Positions 11,076-22,460 are shown, counted from the stretch's first letter. The stretch: DNA of 64,000 nt from Nematopogon swammerdamellus (GCA_946902875.1 OX336344.1:21783791-21847790); one strand, 5' to 3'. Numbers and translations: made by a program. The notes: generated by a model from the letters alone, not told the origin.

Positions 11076-12030
11076 AGGTCAAGTCATACAAGTTAGGTTG
11101 GCCACAAAGTGAAAGTACAAATCTTGATGAGGGACCCTCATCTCTTAATCTATGACCACCGTGATGACCACACACACAACACCGAAATATATTATTATCT
11201 GTGTACAAGAAATTCCGGGAATTTGTAAGTATTTTAAATGACGCGCGCTTTACCGATTCGAAAAATGTTTTTTTCTCAGGTTGGTAAGCCTTTCCCCGAC
11301 ACTTGACTCTTCTGTCACAGAATAACTACTTCTTCTGTAAATGTGAGCGCGATCTGAGTAGATGTTTGGCGCCTTTTTACATCTGCCAAGTTTTTGTAAT
11401 TTAAACTTTTATTTCAAGCTTTTTAAAGAAACGGCTTGCACATCGGTCCACTTTTTAAGATAGGTAATTAATGTTTTTATTACTAAATTACTTGATTATA
11501 AACATACCTAGGAACCATCCCGAATAGGAACCAGCTGTCTAATAAAAAAAACCGCATCCAAATCGTTCCATCCGTTTGGGAGCTACGATGCCACAGAAGA
11601 CACCCATATACACACCCTAGTTAATGTAGTGTATGACGCAGAATTTAAACTTATAACACCCATCTTTTTGCGTCGTCGGGGGTTAAAAAGCGCGGGCATG
11701 GAATGGAAACCATTCCTTCATCGGACTATGAAAAGTGTGTGAATGAATGGGTTAAGTGTTGGTTGGCGTATGTGCATCTCTTCAGATGTTTGTTATTTTG
11801 AAGGCGATAAAATAAAATGTACCGAAAATGTAAAAAAAAATGGTTTATTTTCCAATTCCCGGTACTTTTTCATCCTAGTATGTACATACCTACCTCAATC
11901 GCTGTTTTGTGGATAATGCCAACCGAGACTGGCTCCCTTACAAAGTCGGTCGCCGAAATTTCAGTCTCCAAGAATTAAGTGTCTTAAGACACCGAAGGAG
12001 CCTGAAGGTCGAGCTATATTCATATAATAA
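11075..12030. other. Non-coding stretch, nothing recognised
   Basis: No exon or shared repeat identified. Confidence 0.35.
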
Positions 12031-12094
12031 TGTATGTATCATTCATTATTATACTTTCTCATAAACCATAATCACCTATTGGTAATAGGTACCA

Positions 12095-12475
12095 TGGGGT
12101 CAGGTTCCATAAAAAAAACCAGCCAAGGGCGAGTCGAATTAGCGCACCGAGGGTTCCGTATCGCCATGTCATGGTCAGCGCCACTCACGCCGCCGCGGCC
12201 GCCGTGCCGCCGCCGTCTATGTATTAGCGCATAGACTTTTTAGTATCTTGTATGGGGGCCCCTGTGAATTTTTCCTTTTTTTTATTTTTATGTATTATTT
12301 GTTGTTATATCCGCCATAATAAATAAATAACACATACCTATGCTGTGAAAATGTCAACGGGCTACCTATTATGGTTCAAGAGATACCGCCCTCGGACAGA
12401 CAGACAGACAGTCAGACGGCGTGTAGGCTTAGTAATAGGGTCCCGTACGCGGATACGGAACCCTAAAAAGCTCTA
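12095..12475 (+). mobile_element. Recurrent repeat R1
   Basis: Contains gggcgagtcgaattagcg, gagggttccgtatcgcc, tatccgccataataaataa, tattatggttcaagagatac, a (cagacaga)n run and the end ggatacggaaccctaaaaag. A short SINE-A-like tail (tcaggttccataaaaaa) precedes it. Confidence 0.6.
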
Positions 12476-12479
12476 ATCT

Positions 12480-12850
12480 ACATAGGTTTTCTAAACGTCA
12501 TTCACTAAATTCGCGCGTCAGGGGAAGTCAAGCACGACGCGGGGTGGACCGTTCGTGCCATCGCGAAAAAACCAACTAAGGTAACCTACCTAGTTTTTTT
12601 TTCACGATGTCACGGCCCACCTACCTATTGTTCAAATTATTATCACTGTAACGCGACCTCAGTTATCTGTAGATAATAATAATAATTCAAACTTGGGATA
12701 AGCACTGTCTACTAAATAAGTACCAAATACCTAGCGATAGTAGAATAACTAATCAGATTAAAAAAATATATTTGTAGGCGCACAAACGCCCAGCACTTAC
12801 ACAGACATTAATCAAATTTGGTAATGTGAAGACATCTATTCGACCGAAAG
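12480..12850. other. Upstream region of GST-A
   Basis: No clear TATA box, initiator or non-coding first exon was recognised, unlike GST-B and GST-C. A non-coding exon further upstream cannot be excluded. Confidence 0.3.
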
Positions 12851-13016
12851 AACGCATGAAGTTGAAGGCGGCTATTCCACTGACTAACGCATGAAGTGAA
12901 GACAGCTATTCCACAGACTAACGCATGAACTGAAGGCAGCTATTCCACAGACGTAACGCGTTGAAGACAACCATTCCACTACATAACCCGCGAAGGCAGC
13001 AATTCCACTGACCAGC
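12851..13016. repeat. Degenerate 30-35 bp tandem repeat just upstream of the GST-A start
   Basis: Five units begin at 12851, 12886, 12920, 12955 and 12985, each with aacgcatgaag-like, gaaggcagc and tattccact-like cores. The array ends 15 bases before the start codon, so it lies in the 5' UTR or core promoter of GST-A. Confidence 0.8.
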
Positions 13017-13031
13017 CACGTGAAAATTGCC

Positions 13032-16000
13032 ATGGACATCGATCTGTACTACACGCCCGGGTCTCCGCCGTGCCGCGCTGTTCTACTAACTATGAAAGCC
13101 CTAGATTTGCCTATTAATCTGAAACTCCTCGACCTAAAGAATGGCGAACACCTCAAGCCAGAGTTCCTTAAGGTGAGCATAGTCATTTTTAACCCCGAAC
13201 GCAAAAAGGGGGGTGTTATATGATTATTATTTAAATTGTGAGAGTTAAGGGCCCCTGGGTCCAGTTATTAATTATTATCACTAGGATACGAAGGAAGATA
13301 TATTGTGATCTCTCAAAATTTTGTAGCTCACCCCGGGGCGCGCGGCGCGGCGGAAGCGGGGCGGGGCGCTCCCGTCTAAGTACTTACCTATTTATATTTA
13401 CATAACATGTTTGTCTGTCTTTCATCATTGTCTGAGTTTTATTTTTGTATACGCTTATATATATTTACGATTTACTATGGTTACTATATGGTTATTATAT
13501 GCATGTATTATATGTATATATAATATAAATCTTTGTTTTTCTATTCTTCTATTATCTAAGACTATGTTTTGTTGCACCTACCCTGGTTTTTATATGTAAA
13601 AAGGGTAGGCTGGCGGAAAATGCCATAGGCATTAAGTACTACCTTCTGTACGACTTTATGTGCAATAAACGTTTTTTGATTTGATTTGATTTGATTTGAT
13701 TTATTATTTGTATAATTATGTTCTATATATAAGGTCTTTCATTATGTAGTAGGTAACGATACGCTAAGGGGTGTATTGTGTATCAGATACTGATCACGTT
13801 CCCATACCAGTTTTTTTTACGATATAAAACCCCTACTGACTCACTCCTCAAATTTATTACGTGAAGTGCGCGTATTTCACACCTTAAGATCAGTATCTGA
13901 TAGATACACATGCACCCTTAGCGTTATCGTTACCTTTTTTTTTCATGTAATCCGGTATGGGTGTCTGAGTCAGAGGGGCCAAAGCACATGCTCTGACCAA
14001 TATCACCTCCGAGAAGGTATAGGTGCCATACCGGAGACTTCCCTGGATTGCTGGCTATACTGGAATAGAGGAGAACAGAACCGAGGCTGCTATGCGGCCA
14101 TCTTACATCCAGTACGGTGTTATCAACCTAGTCGGCTACAATTTGAGCCTACCACCTAGTAAGGGGCAAGGGAACCTACTTATTGAAAGATCTTATATTT
14201 AGCAATTTATATGTATTAACACATGTATCTTGCATTTATGGCTTGTATTTAACTAGCATGTACTTATAAGAGGGAAGCACTGACATGGCACATAGTTCAC
14301 CACACTCATGTTATATGTGATGTAGCCAACCGTGTCAGTTTCCATAAAAAACCCCCAATGGTCGGTGGTTAAAATGGTCCAATTCAAATTGCAAGTTTTT
14401 TTTACCCACAGATAAACCCCCGGCACAGCGTACCCACGCTGGTGGACGGCGACCTCGTGCTGTCCGAGTCACGCGCCATCATCACCTATCTGGTGAACAA
14501 CTACGGCAAAGGAAGCAATCTGTACCCTGAGGACCCAAAGACCAGGGCTGTGGTCGACCAGACGCTTTACTTCGACATGGGAACTTTGTTCCAGAACTTT
14601 GCTAATTACTTGGTAAGTTAACATCACACATTATCATGTGTGGGGCCGGTAGGTACGTAAAAAGAATAGCCCCACTGCATCTCTCCCCGTGACTGTCGTA
14701 AAAGGCGACTAAGGGATAAGGACAAGATGCCGTGCTAAAGGGCGACAGGGTAGCCACCTCTCACCTTGGAACGGTCCTTACACTGCGTCATGCAGCGGGT
14801 GGTATCTTGTCCGAATCCTTTGCCAAACGTGGTGGTCGGTGTTGTGTTGTAATTTACAAGAGTACTTGCAGCACAAATCCGATTACTCTGCTTACCCCGA
14901 TTCTAGCGATAGCTGGAATATACCACGGAGGAGATATACTTAACAGATTTTTTTTTATAGCAAGCGCGACATGTGGCGCCTAGGCACCCGTAAGGTAACT
15001 AGACGCCCATGGACATTCGGTCGCTTGTGGGGGCTGCGAATGCCATGCCGCCGGCCTGACAGATGCCCATTCACGCCTCTCTTGAAGGACCCGAGACTAT
15101 ACGTCTTGGGGGGAAATAGGTATGTGGGTAGGGAGAGCGTTCCAGAGTTTACCGGTTGATACGGAACCTACACGAGTCGGCCCGGACTTCATGCATCCGT
15201 TTCTCCGCGGAGTTGACTAAAATAGGCCACACCTACCGGTGCGAGCGACAGAGTGAGAACTTCATGCATCCGTTTCTCACTCTTGTCGCTCGCACCGGTG
15301 GGTGTGGCCTATTTTAGTCAACTTCGGGGAGAAACGGATGCATGAAGTCCGGGCCTAAAGCTCTGAACCGTTTTTTTTTTCAGTATCCCCTGATATTCGA
15401 AGGCGCTCCAGCCGATGAAGGCAAACTGTTGAAAGTCTACGAGGCCCTACAGACATTCGACTCTATGCTGGAAGGCCGAACGTTCGCAGCAGGAGACTTC
15501 TTAACTGTCGCCGATCTGAGTCTCGTGGCAGGCGTCTCCACTCTCGCGCTGGCTAACATCGACACGAAAACGTATAGTAACGTGAACAGGTTGGTACACG
15601 CACACAACACACAAGCAAAGCAAGCCTATAGGAAGACGCCAGCCGCTCGGGGCGGTCTTCCCGGTCGAGATTCACCTTTTACACTGGCTCGATCTCTTTT
15701 GATGGTGGTGGAATCGGAACCATGCTCTCTCTTTTTTTTTATGGAAACTGACACGGTTGGCTACATCACCTACAACATCCGTGATGTCAGCCCATAACAC
15801 CGGGTGAACTTGGTGCCACGTCAGTGCTTCCCTTCGGTCGTGCCGGATACACTGAACTGGACGAAAAACACAAACTATTTACATAGCCGTTTCGATCGAC
15901 CTTTCATTCAGTGCGGTGGTACCAGCCCGGGCGGGTTAAACCCTACCACCTAGTAAAAGAAAGGAGTCATATCCCTTAGTCGCCTTTTACGACATGTGTG

Positions 16001-16597
16001 TTCTATCGTCTATTTCACGGGGAGTGTTCGGAGGAGCTGTTTAACGCGATTCCGTCGTCCCCATTCCACCTCCGCACTACGCATACTGGGCAGGGGATGC
16101 ACCCCTATACAATCGACCAACCGGTTCTTTAGGTCTTTTATTCACAGAACCGGAAAAATGTGGAACGCACTCCCTGCTCATCTAGTTCCTCCCAAGTACA
16201 GCTTGGGGGTTTTCAAGAGGGGCGTGAAAAGGCTCCTGTCAGGCCGGCATGGCATTCGCAATCCCCGTGCATCACAGAATGTCCATGGGCATCGTAAGCC
16301 ACCTACTCGTAAGTGAAACGATGCCACATGTCGCGCTTTCTATAAAAAAAACATACACGGGGAGAGATGCAGTGGGGCTATTCTTTTAAAGTACTTAGCG
16401 GCCCCACACGGTACTGTCTATCTTTGAATTTCCGTGCGTGAGTACATAATTATGCACCTGTATTTGTAACCTACCTACTAATTACAATAACTAAAAACAA
16501 TTTCAGATGGTTCGACCTCGTCAAATCCACAGCCCCTGGATACCAGGAGTACAACGAGAAGGGACTTCAGATATTCAAAGAAAATTACATTAAATAG
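13032..16597 (+). CDS. Delta-class glutathione S-transferase A
   Basis: Conjugates glutathione to electrophiles; cytosolic. Coding exons 13032-13172, 14412-14612, 15384-15589 and 16507-16597 join in frame to 212 residues, close to the usual delta length. The N-terminal thioredoxin-like domain starts [15 protein letters not shown] with the catalytic Ser11. His40, His52, cis-Pro55 and Glu66-Ser67-Arg68 line the glutathione site. The helical C-terminal domain has the TVADLS N-cap motif in exon 3 and ends [14 protein letters not shown]. Oddities: the usual Trp before Glu66 is Ser (LSESRA), and Arg replaces Gln in NPRH. The start is the only ATG preceding the conserved IDLYY. The last donor is the weak gttggt. 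Introns hold SINEs, a LINE and a MITE. No AATAAA was seen close downstream. Confidence 0.9.
13180..13750. other. First part of GST-A intron 1
   Basis: Non-coding. A GC-rich run lies at 13330-13380 (ggcgcgcggcgcgg), and a (tttga)n pentamer repeat at about 13675-13700 follows aataaacgttttttg, which looks like a LINE or SINE tail. Confidence 0.4.
13752..13934. mobile_element. Hairpin MITE, 183 bp
   Basis: ggtaacgatacgctaagggg at the left pairs with ccttagcgttatcgttacc at the right, and inner gtatcagatactgatc pairs with gatcagtatctgatag. It is non-coding and lies in GST-A intron 1. Confidence 0.75.
13935..14178 (-). mobile_element. SINE family C, tail and body
   Basis: Read on the minus strand, a ccttactaggtggtaggctc body leads to ggaggtgatattgg, cctctgactcagacaccc and a poly-A (T-run at 13936). 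It directly abuts the MITE end at 13934. No tRNA-like head is present in this copy. Confidence 0.7.
14270..14352 (+). mobile_element. SINE family A, 3' tail only
   Basis: Retains agggaagcactgacatggca, then gtgatgtagccaaccgtgtc and cagtttccataaaaaa. Confidence 0.75.
14637..14925 (+). mobile_element. SINE family B
   Basis: 5' module (ggggccggta, agccccactgcatctct, gtcgtaaaaggcgactaagg) joined to the family-B body (aaggacaagatgccgtgct, tagccacctctcaccttg, gtggtggtcggtgttgtg, attactctgcttaccccg). It lies in GST-A intron 2, 24 bases after the exon 2 donor. Confidence 0.8.
15179..15355. mobile_element. Palindromic MITE next to the GST-A exon 3 acceptor
   Basis: Arms of about 80 bases starting ggcccggacttcatgcatcc are nearly perfect inverted repeats. 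A second family member is at 19773-19979. It ends 28 bases before exon 3, leaving only taaagctctgaaccg plus a T-run and the acceptor. Confidence 0.85.
15733..16414 (-). mobile_element. SINE family A, short form, split by a LINE
   Basis: Tail, body and 5' module are present, but the module is interrupted after ttttacgacatg by the LINE fragment 15996-16347 and resumes at acacggggagagatgcagtg. Located in GST-A intron 3. Confidence 0.85.
15996..16347 (+). mobile_element. CR1/Jockey-type LINE 3' fragment nested in a SINE
   Basis: Codes for FHRRPHST-like and [18 protein letters not shown], then [14 protein letters not shown], the C-terminus of a reverse transcriptase ORF, followed by the 3' end and poly-A. 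A small deletion shifts the frame relative to the copy at 47.2/49.6 kb. It is 5'-truncated as usual for LINE insertion. Confidence 0.8.
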
Positions 16598-16769
16598 ATA
16601 GGGCGACATCTGTTTAAAATTTTTATCTACTTTTATAGTATATACATAATTATAGGTAGGTATACCTATGCAATTGTATAATTATATATGTACAAACAAA
16701 CTTTATTGTTTTTCTTTCTAAAAGCTCACATGCACACTCACATGCCTACAATATGTGACTTATTTTTAT

Positions 16770-17100
16770 TACATACATACATACATATCACACACGCTGA
16801 ATCCCGACAATCGGGGTAAGCAGAGTAATCGGTGTTGTGCTGAAAGAACTCCGGTAAATTACAGCACAACACCGACCACCACGTTTCGCAAAGTATTCGA
16901 ACAAGATTCATTCTATCAAGCAGCAAGTAAGGCACGAAACCCACCTGCTGCATGACTAGGTGGAAGTACCGTGCCAAGGTGAGAGGTGGCGATCCCGTCG
17001 CCCTTTAGCAAGGCATCTAGTCCGTATCCCTTAGACGACATGCATGGGGAGAGATGCAGTGGGGCTATTCTTTTTAAGTACCGGCCCCACACGGGGCCGG
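16770..17100 (-). mobile_element. SINE family B
   Basis: Tail (cata)n at left, then on the minus strand the family-B body and the shared 5' module up to ccgtgtggggccggtac. It lies just after GST-A and may supply part of its 3' flank. Confidence 0.85.
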
Positions 17101-17104
17101 TATA

Positions 17105-18000
17105 TACAGGAAAAAACTGGAGGTCCACCAACTCGACTGGAAGAAGTTGCTAGTTAAGGCATTAAGTTCGCCCTTGCCACTCGTTCAGTGGCATAAAGTC
17201 TAACATAGGTAGTAAAATTATTATTAAAGATGTAATTATCTAGAGCCCGACATAGTTAGTTAGTTAGTAAGCAAGTATTACATGTCTGTTCCTAGTTTTC
17301 CGTTACCTCCGCCCGCGCTTCCGCACACCGCGCCTTTCCACAGGCAAGTAAAATCGCGGAAGTCTTAGATAGATAGATAGATAGAAAATTCTTTATTGCT
17401 CCAGTAAACATTAAACATTAACAAATACATTGAAAAATTTACATAAGGTGCAAAGGCGGACTTATCCCTTACAGAGATTTCTTACAGTCAACCTTTGGAT
17501 GTTTGAGATTCGATAATATAGTGGAATGTAAGTAGGTAGTAGCAAAAGAGTTGCGTGACAATTGGAGATAAAAATAATAATAAGAATACTTATTAATACG
17601 TACATATAATTACATGCTAGTAAAATATATAGAATATTATATACAAATAAATATACATACATACATACTTGTCCATCCACGTAAGTATGAAACAAAAGTG
17701 GTTTTTGTTATTTAGATTTTTACTTCACATTGACGGAGGTAATACAGTTTTAGGTGTTTTTTGAATAAGGGAAGCGATTTACAATGTCGGATAAAGTGTG
17801 GTAGTCTTACGCGAGTTCCTAAAATCTAATTCGGTGGAGGTCCTTGCTAATCCCATGCGAGTAACTATGGTGCACCTAATATTATCACCATTTCTTTTAA
17901 TTAAATTGTCAATTTGCTGAAAGACGTATTCAAATTCAAGAAGCTCAACTCAATAGTATTTCAACTTCGTTCGCATGACTGCTGTGCTGTGCCATTATTA
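17105..18000. other. Intergenic stretch between GST-A and GST-B
   Basis: Non-coding. A (gata)n run lies at about 17367-17384 and a (cata)n run near 17653. No exon was seen. Confidence 0.4.
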
Positions 18001-18366
18001 TCATGAAAAAGAAAAGGGCGAGTCGGACTTGGCCGCTTTCCACACCGAGGTTTCCGCACCACCACGTAAATGGTCGGTTTTTATTATTTGTTATTTTACT
18101 TCAGAGTGGCACTCGCGCCTATCTCGGTATCACGCCATCTATCCGTTAAAGTTCATATTTGTTCTATAAAATGTTTGGATACTTCGGTAGATGGCGCCCT
18201 TTTCGATACTTGTGTGCCCCCCCCCCCCCCCTTCTTAATATATTCCTTTTTAAATTTTTAATATTTTTTTGTTATTTTAACCCACCAAAATAACACATAT
18301 TCTGGGTAAATTTCAACCGGGTACCTATTACGGTTCCAAAGATACAGCCATCGGACGGACGGACGT

Positions 18367-18404
<38 letters not shown>

Positions 18405-18476
18405 GGCGGCGGCGGCGTAGGCTTGCTTAGTACCTAATCGGCTTCCGTACGGGCGGTCTGGAAATCTAAAAAGATT
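18000..18476 (+). mobile_element. Recurrent repeat R1
   Basis: Contains aaaagggcgagtcggacttg, tatctcggtatcacgcc, gatggcgccc, ggtacctattacggttc and a long (cagacaga)n run ending near cttccgtacgg. A C-run lies at 18217-18230. Confidence 0.6.
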
Positions 18477-18479
18477 ACT

Positions 18480-18692
18480 ATACTTAGCACTGCAAAGGTG
18501 TGGAACGGGCTCCCAGGGAATATCTTTCCCCACTCCTACAATCCAGGGTACTTCAAATCGCGGGTTAATAGCCTTTCCCCAGCGACATTAGTCCACCTCC
18601 AAGCCGGACTGGCACCTCCTCGGCGGTTAAATTGGCTGCGCCTGAGTCTTCGACCTCGGGCGAAGCCACCAGGTTCGGAAGCAATAAAAAAA
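18480..18692 (+). mobile_element. LINE 3' fragment (second CR1/Jockey-type family)
   Basis: Encodes AKVWNGLPGNIFPHSYNPGY and FKSRVNSL, a typical LINE ORF2 C-terminus (WN-x-LP...Y...FK). The 3' UTR is ccaagccggactggcacc, ttggctgcgcctgagtcttc, with poly-A. The same 3' UTR recurs at 28455-28615. Confidence 0.75.
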
Positions 18693-18694
18693 AC

Positions 18695-19770
18695 TTTAGG
18701 TGCTAGGCTCAAATTGTAGCCGACTGCGTCTACGACTGGGTTGGTTGGTGCTATCTAATCTGCAGTGTTTCGAGTACGTAGATATATCTGTATGTCCTGG
18801 ACATATGCACACTAAACTAGGTATTATAGGCTATCTCAGGTGTTACCAATTCGCATCGAATCGAATCGAAGTCGCCGGGAACATCTTGGAACATGCCGTC
18901 GCATGCAGCAGTCAGTACAGTACATATAAAATTGTTGTGGACACCGGTTCCAATCCGGCTTGTCACGTGGAAATGTATAACAATTCCCTTCCATGTTCAT
19001 GGAAGAGGCTTGCGCTCAGCAGTAGGACATTAAAATTGGCTGAAGAATAAGAAGAATAAGAAACCAAAATTGATATCTGATTTGTTTAACATAAATTCCA
19101 TAATTTCACATTAAAGCGAAAATTTCACTGCAATTTTGCAGAAAGTGCAAAATTTCACTGCAAAATTTCAAGTTAAATTTATGTGCACAATTACGCCTTG
19201 CATCTCTACGCATGACATGACACGTGTGTTCTCCGTACACAACCGATGCACACAGGCAAAGACCATTACCAAACTAGATAGACGCGGAGCTGAGGCTCTT
19301 CGCTTGCTCCACCAAAAGGAATATGAACTTATAAGAAATATGATTGGCCTAGCAGCGCGCAAAAGCGAGCGGTAAGAGGAAGCGTTGCATAAGGCTCTAA
19401 TGTGTTAAAAAGACAGGAATATGTTTCTCGCCATCTCTGTTTCGCACTACGAGGATTGTCGGTATTGCAAGCAAGGGAGGGAGGAATGCCGGAGTTTTGG
19501 AGCATGTTTGTCGAGAAAATGCTTATCGAGCACCGCGTCTATATAGTTTGGTATGGTCTTTGCCAAGGAGCTTTGAACCAGACCAGTCCACCAGACCAGA
19601 CCAGGCGTGGGGCGGTGTGGCCTGATCCTGATCGTTGTTCTGTGGTCTTTGCATACAGGTGATAAATGATAATTGATAATATATCGCCCGCAACATGTCC
19701 CGCGGCTCGTAAATGCCGCGCTATGTTGCACGCAACGTTCCCGCAACGTTGCACGCGGAACGTAGACTCT
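18695..19770. other. Intergenic stretch
   Basis: Non-coding with overlapping small ORFs that I do not recognise. Short local repeats of aaaatttcactgcaa lie at 19115-19170 and accagaccag repeats near 19575. Confidence 0.35.
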
Positions 19771-19772
19771 AT

Positions 19773-19979
19773 GGCCCGGACTTCATGCATCCGTTTCTCC
19801 CCGGAGTTGACTAAAATAGGCCACACCCACCGGTGCGAGCGACAGAGTGAGAAACGGATGCATGAAGTTCTTACTCTGTCGCTCGCACCGTTGGTTGTGG
19901 GTTGTGGCTATTTAGTAATCTGTGGTTGTGGCCTATTTTAGTCAACTCCGGGGAGAAACGGACGTATGCAGTCCGAGCC
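19773..19979. mobile_element. Palindromic MITE (second copy of the 15.2-kb family)
   Basis: Ends ggcccggacttcatgcatcc and gtatgcagtccgagcc, with internal aaataggccacaccca and its complement. The right arm carries an extra tgtggttgtgg duplication. Confidence 0.8.
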
Positions 19980-20096
19980 TTAGTCGCATATTGTGAGGGT
20001 ATTAGCTCCCACACAACTCGCTGTGAAAATTAAAATCCGCGCCATCGTTTTGTTTTGAAATAGTAATTCAGTGATTTTCCTTTCCTTTGAGTTTAA

Positions 20097-20834
20097 CACC
20101 CTTAGCGCCAGTGTATACCATAGTATACACCTTCCGACTTTTGCCCCAGGCCAGTGTATCCTTGGAAATACACCCGAGATACCCTACTTCGGAGGCCAGT
20201 GTATTCGTCTGTATACACTCTACCGTACATTTTGTATGTGCGATAAATTGTCCTGGCCCTCCCAAATCGCCCACTACCACTGGGTTCCGAATACCTAGAA
20301 AAATTAAAAAAATATGGGAAAAAATGAATAGTAATATTGTTATGCTGAAAACTGTTTATTGAAAAAAAAATCGCATTCGCAAGTCTATATCCATTGTCTT
20401 TTATCATCACCTATCACTCACTCACATGCACTCTATAACAATAAAAACAGGAAAAAATTTATTGAAAGCCAATTCTCAATATATTTTTTCCTGTTTTTCG
20501 GCCACGGGAAGTTCTCTTCTGATGAGGATATGTAACAAAAGAAAGGAAATATCTACGAGGAGCGTCCAAAAACAAAATAAAAGTGAAAAAAGTGAAGTAT
20601 TAATGTATCCCCAGGTATACACCTGGCCCGTGAGGACATTTTATTCAAAGATTGTACTCAGGGGCCAGTGTATCCAGGAATATACACCTTAAATAAAGGG
20701 GGCAAAATGGCTCGGGGTAGGGGGGCGAAGAAGTTCACGCAGTGTATTTTAATACCCGTAGATGTCATTTCTGCAATAAACATAAAATTGAACGTCCACG
20801 CCATTTCTCATCGAGTAGCTTGGCGCTAAGGGTG
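20097..20834. mobile_element. piggyBac-like MITE, 738 bp
   Basis: Bounded by TTAA at 20093-20096 and 20835-20838, with inverted ends CACCCTTAGCGCCA and TGGCGCTAAGGGTG. Inside are five short palindrome-like blocks of the type ccagtgtatnc...gtatacacc at about 20107, 20150, 20195, 20607 and 20660. There is no transposase. Class is inferred from TTAA and the terminal sequence. Confidence 0.7.
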
Positions 20835-20897
20835 TTAAAACGGATTTGCAATTAAACGAGTCTACCGCGAGCGAAGCTGCTGGCAAAAGCTAGTATA

Positions 20898-21278
20898 GTC
20901 AGCCTCGATAGCTCAGTGGTGCAGACAGTCAACTGTCGCTATTGAATGTTAAGCAACGCTGGGTGCGGTCTACTTGGATGGGTGACCTGGCCGTTGGAGG
21001 CTGACCGACGTTCGGATTCCTCATACACTGTAGGTCCCTTTCCTCCTAATCTTACTTGGTGGTAGGGTTTAACCCGCCCGGGTTGGTACCACCGCACTGA
21101 ATGAAACGTCGGTCGAAACGGCTATGTAAATAGTTTGTGTTTTCCGACCAGTTCAGTGTAGCCGGCACGATCAAAGGGGGAAGCACTTACATGGCACCTA
21201 GTTCACCCGGTGTTATGGGCTGACATCACGGACGTTGTAGGTGATGTAGCCAACCGTGTCAGGTTCCATTAAAAAAAA
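20898..21278 (+). mobile_element. SINE family A, long form starting at the tRNA/5S-like head
   Basis: Begins gtcagcctcgatagctcagt (A-box), then gttaagcaacgctgggtgcg and tacttggatgggtgacc (5S-rRNA-like), ggttcgg-type B-box, body and poly-A tail. The upstream 5' module is absent, so the head stands at the 5' end. Confidence 0.85.
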
Positions 21279-21359
21279 TTATATTGATAATAAACGATCG
21301 CTTCTCTTATATTCTCTCTCTATTTCTCTCCAACTCTCCCTTACACCCTCTCCCACGCT

Positions 21360-22200
21360 CCGAAAGTTGCCCAGCGAGCAATGGAGCGAGCCATGCTGGG
21401 AATATCGCTACATGGTACGGTGCGTAACGAGGCAATCCGCCGTAAAAGTAGTCGATATAATCGATATTGTTATTATTTTTATTTTTATTTATTTTTATAT
21501 TAATATATATATATTTTTTTTCATTATTATTTGACAATACTACGTTGTAGTATGTATACTTATTACTAACATTATTGAGTTGATACAAATGACGTATCAA
21601 AAATTTGACAAAGGCTCTTTACACCTGATCCACTTAATTAAGTCCTTGCAGTCAGAACTTCAAAAACAAAACAAAAATCTGTTTTTGATCTTGCTCTCAA
21701 GCTGTATTTTCAATCGACTGTAGGCGGTGTTATTTTGTGGATAGTCACTAAATGATTGTAAAAACAGTGTGTAAAAATGACTATGAAAAAAAAGCCCTGC
21801 GAAGTTTCTTACCGGTTCTTCTTCGTGGGTGTAATCGAATCGGATAGAACAAATTGTAACAAATTCGAGTACAGTCATGCTGTCTAATGAATGCTTATTA
21901 TACAATATACAATTGGACACCGGGTGGCTAAGCTTAAGTGGCATTGGGCTGGGCACAACAGCCGAAGAGACGACCGTTGGAGTAATCGTGTCCTACATTG
22001 GCGGTCGTGGACAGGAAAACGGAGTGTGGGAAGACCAACCGCCAGGTGGGACGACGACATCCTCTGTGCTATTATTACTCAGTGCTCTGTGCTATTATTA
22101 CCAATCCAATACGTATAATTTGTCAATCAATTGACGTTGCGAGATGGACCTAGGTAGTTAAAGAAGGACTCTGGCAAAAATACGCCAAGCTATAAGATAT
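21360..22200 (+). pseudogene. RTE-type LINE C-terminal fragment, interrupted
   Basis: Codons at about 21370-21465 read AQRAMERAMLGISLHGTVRN then EAIRRKSS. The following KLKWHWAGHNSRR...RSWTGKRSVGRP resumes at about 21919. A copy at 61.2 kb has these two parts contiguous, so about 450 bases (about 21466-21918) are inserted here. Frame breaks show it is dead. Confidence 0.7.
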
Positions 22201-22423
22201 AATAAGAAAGAAATAACTTAAGACCATTGATTCAGACATACTGAGGGAATCGTAATCTACAGGATGTGAACCCCTGACCACAGATTAGACACTTGACTAT
22301 ATCAGTTTAATCGTCATACAGGTAGGTACATAGTTTTATCTACGCCAGCCAGCCGCCAGGCCTATCCCCCCCGCCGACTAGGTATACGCATCGCAGTCAT
22401 CATCGTGACTGTTGGATTTTTTG

Positions 22424-22460
22424 TATAAATGCGTTTTGAAAAAACTTCACATCTCAGTTC
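22424..22460 (+). promoter_or_regulatory. GST-B core promoter (TATA box and initiator)
   Basis: TATAAA at 22424-22429 lies 32 bases before the A of an arthropod-type initiator TCAGT at 22454-22458, the expected spacing. The predicted transcription start is 22456. A non-coding exon follows to 22540. Confidence 0.75.

Noticed and set aside
13838..13846. AP-1-like tgactcact in GST-A intron 1
   Set aside because: It lies inside the loop of a hairpin MITE with no promoter context.
18700..19050. 116-codon ORF
   Set aside because: No recognisable family, and it follows a LINE 3' end; likely chance.
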